Source: an uncultured Anaerolineae bacterium (lineage in GTDB: Bacteria > Chloroflexota > Anaerolineae > B4-G1 > DUEL01). From it: a stretch of DNA of 5,535 nt. The position numbers and the translations under genes are program-made. Below the pieces are notes generated by a model. It saw nothing but the letters and a program-made list of their open reading frames with translations, made no database searches and was not told the origin of the DNA. The stretch is from the NCBI GenBank assembly GCA_937942115.1, contig CALDFY010000110.1, forward strand, positions 1 through 5,535. The letters run 5' to 3'. Position 1 is the first letter of the stretch; every line of letters begins with the position of its first letter. Shown here one piece after another: positions 5,029-5,535 of the stretch.

Positions 5029-5535
5029 TGGGGCAGGCGGCCTATCGGGTGCGCCAGTTCCTCGCCGCGCTGACGGCCCCGCTGGTCCGGGAAGACCCCG
5101 ACGTCGTCGCAGAGGTGCTCACGCCGGCCCAGCAGGCCCTCTTCCGCCGGATGTCGGCCCCGGACCGCCGGCACGCGCTGCGGGTTTACCGGGCGCTGAT
5201 GGCGCAGGGGTCCCAGAGGCCGGACCTGCTGGTGGCGGCGCTTCTGCACGACGTGGGGAAGGCCGCCGGGCCCCCGCCCCTCTGGGTGCGGGTGGCGGTG
5301 GTGTTGCTGGAGCGGTGGGCCCCCCGCTGGCTGGACCGGCTCGGTGAGGGCGACCCTCGGGGCTGGCGGCGGCCCTTTATGGTTTATCAACGACACGCCG
5401 AAATCGGGGCGGAGTGGGCGGCCCGGGCGGGGTGTTCTCCCCTCACCGTCGCCCTGATCCGCCGCCACCACGAATCCCTGATTTCGCGGGAGAGCGAGGA
5501 AGACCGTCTCCTGGCCCTCCTCCAGGAGGCCGACG
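5028..5535 (+). CDS. HD-domain phosphohydrolase-like protein (3' end outside the window)
   Basis: A frame open to the window edge, giving at least 169 residues without a stop. It starts MGQAAYRVRQ at the ATG at 5028, which overlaps the TGA of the protease gene by one base; the GTG at 5025 is an alternative start one codon earlier. HD-superfamily metal-binding residues are visible: His49 in RRHALRV, the His-Asp pair in LLHDVGK (74-78), His123 in QRHAEIG, and HH at 147-148 in IRRHHES. The order H...HD...H...H matches HD-type metal-dependent phosphohydrolases, including nucleotide hydrolases. About 40 residues between the HD pair and His123 (79-118) are hydrophobic and Arg/Trp-rich (LWVRVAVVLLERWAPRWL), perhaps an amphipathic, membrane-touching insert. 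There is no ribosome binding site of note, consistent with coupling to the upstream gene. The substrate cannot be predicted, and further domains may lie beyond the window. Confidence 0.88.
   Translation, partial: MGQAAYRVRQFLAALTAPLVREDPDVVAEVLTPAQQALFRRMSAPDRRHALRVYRALMAQGSQRPDLLVAALLHDVGKAAGPPPLWVRVAVVLLERWAPRWLDRLGEGDPRGWRRPFMVYQRHAEIGAEWAARAGCSPLTVALIRRHHESLISRESEEDRLLALLQEAD

Overview
This is a gene-dense, GC-rich bacterial window. Every convincing gene lies on the + strand, with gaps of about 70 bases or less and two overlaps, so it reads as one co-directional cluster. No RNA genes, insertion sequences, CRISPR arrays or attachment sites are visible. The gene styles (small standalone M50 protease, a DUF3786-like protein, an AI-2E permease joined to GNAT domains, high GC) suggest a Chloroflexota bacterium, perhaps of the Anaerolineae or a related thermophilic lineage. 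That is an inference from general family knowledge and was not tested by a search.

Layout: (1) 13-585, a complete type I signal peptidase. (2) 598-1455, an unrecognised protein made mostly of 11-residue (hendecad) repeats, anchored by one C-terminal membrane helix; its repeats are encoded by a nearly identical 33-bp tandem array at 856-1296. (3) 1467-3518, one open frame joining an AI-2E-type permease to a tandem GNAT acetyltransferase module. (4) 3484-3654, a 56-residue acidic protein with a strong ribosome binding site, overlapping the end of the fusion gene. (5) 3659-4315, a DUF3786-like protein. (6) A 71-bp gap with an imperfect hairpin. (7) 4387-5028, a site-2-type (M50) intramembrane metalloprotease. 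(8) 5028-end, an HD-domain phosphohydrolase-like protein cut by the window edge and overlapping the protease stop codon by one base.

Working together: the products are largely membrane-centred (signal peptidase, tail-anchored coiled coil, permease fusion, intramembrane protease), but no single pathway links them all. The tight spacing suggests co-transcription of 1-5 and of 7-8, possibly of all. The most unusual items are the permease-GNAT-GNAT fusion and the hendecad coiled-coil gene with its apparently recently expanded repeat array.
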